This document shows, piece after piece, positions 59,698 to 64,000 of a stretch of 64,000 nucleotides of DNA. This DNA comes from Gamarada debralockiae. Its lineage: Eukaryota; Ascomycota; Leotiomycetes; Helotiales; Hyphodiscaceae. The stretch spans positions 1-64,000 of the forward strand of contig NXFV01001559.1 in the NCBI GenBank assembly GCA_002803225.1. The letters run 5' to 3'. The notes beneath the pieces were generated by a model. The model worked only from the letters and a program-made list of their open reading frames with translations. It made no database searches and was not told the DNA's origin. The translations under genes and the position numbers were made by a program. Numbering within the stretch: position 1 is the first letter of the stretch; every line of letters begins with the position of its first letter.

Positions 59698-60841
59698 GGG
59701 ATATACCTGGATATTGATTTGGAGTTGGAGTTAGGGGCAGCCAACGGCTTGGTGACTTTTGGAAGGGCTGGCAGATCTGCAGGCAGCGGATTTTGGGAGC
59801 ATATACCTTGATCAAGGTCGGTATTCAAGTCAATACCTAAGTAGCTTTAGATAATTATGACTTATGAAGTCGTTCCAAAGTGTCATGATCAATTTTGCCG
59901 CAAGTGAGATCGAGAAACCGGAGTAAGGCCAAGTCGCGAAGGATCGAGAACTTTTATCTTCTCAATCGCCGACACTGATTTCAGTGATTCAGTACAAGGT
60001 ACTTTGCAACATGTACTTTTATCCCAATTGACACAGCTACTTGTAGTCAATGTTGTTTGCAGAAAAGTTCAAAACTTTCATTTTGTATCAGCCTTGCAGG
60101 TCTTCGACAGTTGGGTGGCAAATTGATTGTATAATGATTGTATAATGTGCTGACTGTGATCCGATTTCTGCCAAAGTTCGTGCAGGACGAGGACCGCGAT
60201 AGGTACATCTGCAACGTACTTCCGAAGAGTCGAACCACGAAAAGGTACGGAACACGTGGTGGAAGTGCATTGTACTCCAAAGTCTTAGCCCGAGAAAGGT
60301 CCATCCGCGCCAATCCTTCCGTTCCTGATTCCTTCCACCTGATCTCACTGTGACACGGCAACGCACAGCAGGGTGACAGTCTCCGAGAGCGCTGGCAGGA
60401 AGAGAGGCTTTGGCGGTCTTCCTGTCGCAGAATTTCCGTGGAAGGCGGGGACCCCCAAATATTCTCAGGGCCCCAACGTTGAACTCTCTTAGAACATGTA
60501 GGATGTTGGAGGAATTGGGCCATTCACACCGGCGACGACGCTGAGATAAAAGTAAGTTCCACGAACGATTCCGGAGATTGAAGCATCTGATCTGTTCCTT
60601 CTTCTAAAGAAAAACTGGAATAATCGAATTGAAGCTCTCAAATCGCAACTTCGCTCTTGGTTCAAGTGCAGCTTAATCAGCCAAAGAGTGTGCGTAGTAA
60701 GGCTCTCAAACGCTTAGGTGGGGCACTGGTCGGTGTTAAGCTGTTGGGACATCGTCATTCCACCAACCTTCCTTTCGAAAAATCTTCACAAACAATAAAC
60801 CACTTCAATTCACCTATCGCACGAACTCGTCAATCGCAATC
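59698..60841. other. intergenic 1.1 kb
   Basis: The bZIP 3' region and the transketolase promoter. The minus-strand frame at 60047-60523 (158 codons) begins with an ATG but has no motif and no typical composition, so it is rejected. The last ~100 bases before transketolase are rich in CA/CT, a usual strong-promoter leader. Confidence 0.45.
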
Positions 60842-63380
60842 ATGGGTTATACCGACATAGACAAGTTGGCCATCAACACAATTCGACTTCTGGCCGTAAG
60901 TTTCACCCCACTTGCTTTTTTCCGGCCCATTTTCTACCCCTCCATCAATTGCTGTCGAAGCTCTTTCAAAGGAAACGACGGGCTCAAAACCTGCTGAACT
61001 GTGCTAATACGTCTTTCAACAGGTCGATGCCACCTTCAAGGCGAACTCCGGCCATCCTGGCGCTCCTATGGGCTTAGCCCCAGCTGCCCACGTTCTTTTC
61101 AACAAGTTCATGAGCTACAATCCAAAGAACCCAAAATGGGTCAACCGTGACAGATTCGTTCTCTCGTGAGTGCCTCATTTTCTTCCAGGGAAAGTTATAA
61201 AATTCCGGAGAATCCAGCTCCAAACAGCTTCCGGACATGGTTTGGCACAATTTCTGCTTCATTCTTGTCAAATTGAAAATGGAAACGAGCGATCCAGATT
61301 CTCCAACTGCGCCGCACTATCTCATGATACTCTCTAAGTTCTTGAAACGATCTTGCAGTTGGCATTGAAAGAAATTTTCACCATTGCAGCTTTACTGACC
61401 GCAAATAGCAATGGACATGCCTGCATGCTTCAATACGCCCTCCTCCATCTTTGCGGATATAAGCTCTCCATGGATGATATCAAGGCTTTCCGAGTAAGTC
61501 TGTTTATTGAAATTACCCACACAAATCATTCATTCTAACCTTCACCTTTTTAGTCTGTAGACAGCATCACCCCTGGCCACCCCGAAGCGCACGATACGGA
61601 GGGTGTTGAAGTCACCACCGGCCCTCTTGGTCAAGGTTTCTCCAACGCTGTTGGTCTTGCCATTGCTCAACACCATGCCTCCGCAGAGTTCAACAAGCCC
61701 GGATTCGAGATTATCAACAACTACACATATACATTCTTGGGTGATGGATGCATGATGGAGGGTGTTGCCAGCGAGGCTGCATCTCTCGCCGGTCATCTGC
61801 AATTGGGTAACCTTATTGCAGTCTACGATGATAACCATATCTCGATTGATGGTGACACCAACTGCGCGTTCACTGAGGACGTCGCTATGCGATTCAGGGC
61901 CTACGGCTGGCACGTAGAGGTGGTGGAAGACGGTGACCACGACCTTGAGGCGATAGAAGCTGCGATCAAGAAATGTCAGGCTGTCAAAGATAAGCCATCC
62001 ATGATCAAGCTCCGAACCACTATTGGTTTTGGTTCCAAGCTTCAAGGTACCCACGGCGTTCACGGAAATGCCTTGAAGGCAGACGATATTCACCAAGTCA
62101 AGGTCCAATTTGGCTTTGACCCCGAGAAGACATTTGTTGTGCCGCAGGAGGTCTATGATCTGTACAACAAGCGCGGTGCCGAGGGTGCCGCAAAGGAGAA
62201 AGAATGGGAGCAATTGGTTGAGAAATACGCTTCAGTGCACAAGGCTGAGGCCGCCGACCTGAAGCGCCGATTGACCGGGGAACTCCCAGAAGGATGGGAG
62301 AAGAACTTACCCACATATTCGCCATCAGATCCCGCAGTTGCTTCCAGAAAGCTTTCTGAGACCGTCCTCACCAAGATTCACCAAGCCCTCCCAGAGTTGG
62401 TCGGTGGATCCGCAGATTTAACTGGATCCAACTTGACCAGATGGAAGGATGCAGTTGACTTCCAACCCCCATCCCTCGGTATCGGTGACTGGTCAGGACG
62501 TTACATCCGATATGGTGTCCGCGAGCACGCTATGGGTGCCATTATGAACGGTCTCGCTGCGTACGGAACTGTCATTCCATACGGCGGTACCTTCTTGAAC
62601 TTCGTTTCATACGGTGCTGGAGCTGTCCGCCTGTCTGCTCTTTCCCAGGTTCGTGTCATCTGGGTTGCTACTCACGACTCCATTGGACTCGGCGAAGATG
62701 GACCTACCCATCAGCCAATCGAGACACTGGCCCACTTCCGTGCTCTCCCCAACTGTATGGTCTGGCGTCCAGCCGATGGAAACGAGGTTAGTGCAGCATA
62801 CTATGTTGCATTGACATCCAAGCACACTCCTTCCATTATTGCTCTTTCCCGTCAAAACCTTCCTCAACTCGAGAACTCTACCATTGCTCACGCCATCAAG
62901 GGTGGTTATGTTGTGCACGATGCTGAGAAGGCCGACATCACTCTTGTTTCCACTGGTTCCGAGGTTGGCATTTGCGTTGACGCAGCCAAGTACCTTAAGG
63001 AAAACCACAACTTGACTGCCCGTGTTGTCTCTATTCCTTGCTTTGAAGTCTTCGACGCCCAATCCAAGGAGTACAGACTCAGCATCTTGCCAGACGGTAT
63101 CCCATCTTTGTCCGTTGAAGTCATGTCCACCATGGGCTGGGAGCGATACACCCACGAGCAATTCGGTCTCAACAGATTTGGTGCCAGTGGTGCTTACAAG
63201 GATGTCTACAAGGTACGTTTCATAATTCTTTTACTAGACTCGACAGTGCTGACCCCATTATAGAAGTTCGAGTTCACTGCCGAAGGCGTCAGCAAGCGTG
63301 CTGTGGCCACTGTTGATTACTACAAGGGCGTTCCTAACCTGCGCTCTCCTATCAACCGTGCCTTCCAGCAACTCATCTAA
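60842..63380 (+). CDS. TKL1: transketolase
   Basis: Five exons: 60842-60895, 61023-61165, 61409-61493, 61554-63212 and 63264-63380; 685 residues, typical length. Clear features are [31 protein letters not shown] (ThDP/substrate site), [35 protein letters not shown], the thiamine-binding [17 protein letters not shown] with its Asn ligand in [24 protein letters not shown] with the catalytic glutamate, and [15 protein letters not shown]. It transfers two-carbon units between sugar phosphates in the pentose phosphate pathway, using Mg2+ and thiamine diphosphate, in the cytosol. Introns range from 51 to 243 nt. The 5' leader is CA-rich, consistent with high expression. Confidence 0.97.
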
Positions 63381-63693
63381 AAGCTACAGTCGACGGACAG
63401 CTAGAAATATAGATATGAGATTGAAGGAAGTGAAAAAAGCTTGATAGCCTGCAAATAGACCAAGTAAATGATGCTTTCTGATCTCCATCCTCACTTGAAT
63501 CTGTGAAGTCCTTTTTGAGCAATGAAAATACTTTGTATGACAAAAAAGGCATGCAAAATTTGAGCTACCGGTACTCAAACATTCTCAACATGGCAATTGC
63601 CTTTTCGGTGGCTAGGCTTGAGTTCTGATATTCTATACTAAAATATTACAAAAGTAGGACGTTTCAAGATCCGTCCAGCCACCCCCAAATCAC
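63381..63693. other. intergenic, convergent 3' ends
   Basis: About 310 bases between the transketolase stop and the possible gene entering on the minus strand. Nothing recognised. Confidence 0.5.
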
Positions 63694-64000
63694 TCAATCG
63701 GGCAGCATCCCAGTGCCGACGGGCACAAGAGATCTCGACGGCATCCGCCTTCCCTTCTGGAACTCATAGCCGCGCTCATGCCTGGGGTACATCTGACACG
63801 AGACGTTATCGTGCATGAAATGCCATCTCGAAAGGCGGTGCCTTGACGATCAAATCGACGGAACGATCGATCCTTCTGGGATTCCTAATCATTCATCCGC
63901 AGCTTGGACGCCTGCATTGCGGTTTCCATATTCCTATTCAGTATCAAATTCCAGGGTAACATCTCAGTCATCCTCACCGCTTCCCGTAGCAGGTTCACTC
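63694..64000 (-). CDS. possible 3' end of a gene cut by the window edge
   Basis: On the minus strand the frame from 63849 to a TGA at 63696-63694 is open for 51 codons, with composition unlike chance (WHFMHDNVSCQMYPRHERGYE, RSLVPVGTGMLPD). Upstream, another frame runs from the window edge to about 63888 (LLREAVRMTEMLPWNLIL). The two could be joined by an intron, but I could not choose a donor. I recognise no family. It might be a real gene continuing right of the window, or debris. Confidence 0.35.

Noticed and set aside
60047..60523. 158-codon frame on the minus strand
   Set aside because: It begins with an ATG but has Ser/Arg/Cys-rich content of an opposite-strand artefact and no conserved motif.

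Overview
The window is nuclear DNA of a filamentous ascomycete (Pezizomycotina). The evidence is dense genes on both strands, many short introns of mostly 45-60 nt with GTRNGT donors and CTRAC/CTGAC-like branch points, and a gene set typical of moulds: ATG2, a SLN1-type hybrid histidine kinase, SNU13, a V-ATPase proteolipid, a Yap-like bZIP, GPI11 and translin. A leotiomycete is my best guess, but that is inference. No virus, plasmid, CRISPR array or biosynthetic gene cluster was seen.

Layout. 1-4840 holds two decayed genes: one with a tandem chromodomain-like region followed by two Myb/SANT repeats, and one of unknown family. 5489-10666 carries an F-box gene (-), translin (+) and the GPI-anchor gene GPI11 (+). 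10790-11780 is a diverged ~321-bp tandem repeat, followed by a decayed gene at 11953-12745. 13149-29539 carries a GrpB-family gene (-), a cytochrome b5/acyl-CoA dehydrogenase fusion, an ADGF-type adenosine deaminase, the very large ATG2 and a ubiquitin-like/AN1 zinc-finger gene. 30176-42794 has glutathione-dependent formaldehyde dehydrogenase (-), the SLN1-type kinase and a Sac2/INPP5F-like phosphoinositide phosphatase. 43709-47779 is an accessory patch: a small unknown gene, a broken Fic/DOC remnant (-), an ATTCGAAT-rich inverted repeat, and a flavin monooxygenase with a one-base frameshift. 48943-63380 is mostly housekeeping: a leucine-rich/F-box-like protein, an rRNA uridine methyltransferase (BMT6-like), SNU13 and VMA3 head to head, a carboxymuconolactone-decarboxylase-like protein, a bZIP factor and transketolase. 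The 3' end of one more gene enters at the right edge.

How it fits together. These are mostly unrelated housekeeping genes with small islands of decay. The linking observation is the pattern of decay. In four degenerate loci at least seven in-frame stops lie where a single C-to-T change in CAA or CAG (CpA to TpA) accounts for the stop, and the reading frame continues beyond it. That is what RIP-like mutation would leave. I did not find a convincing new multi-gene system. The most unusual items are the chromo/Myb pseudogene, the unknown-family gene next to it, the 321-bp repeat array, the b5-dehydrogenase fusion and the Fic remnant with an altered motif. All exon coordinates were read by eye from splice signals and reading-frame continuity, not computed.
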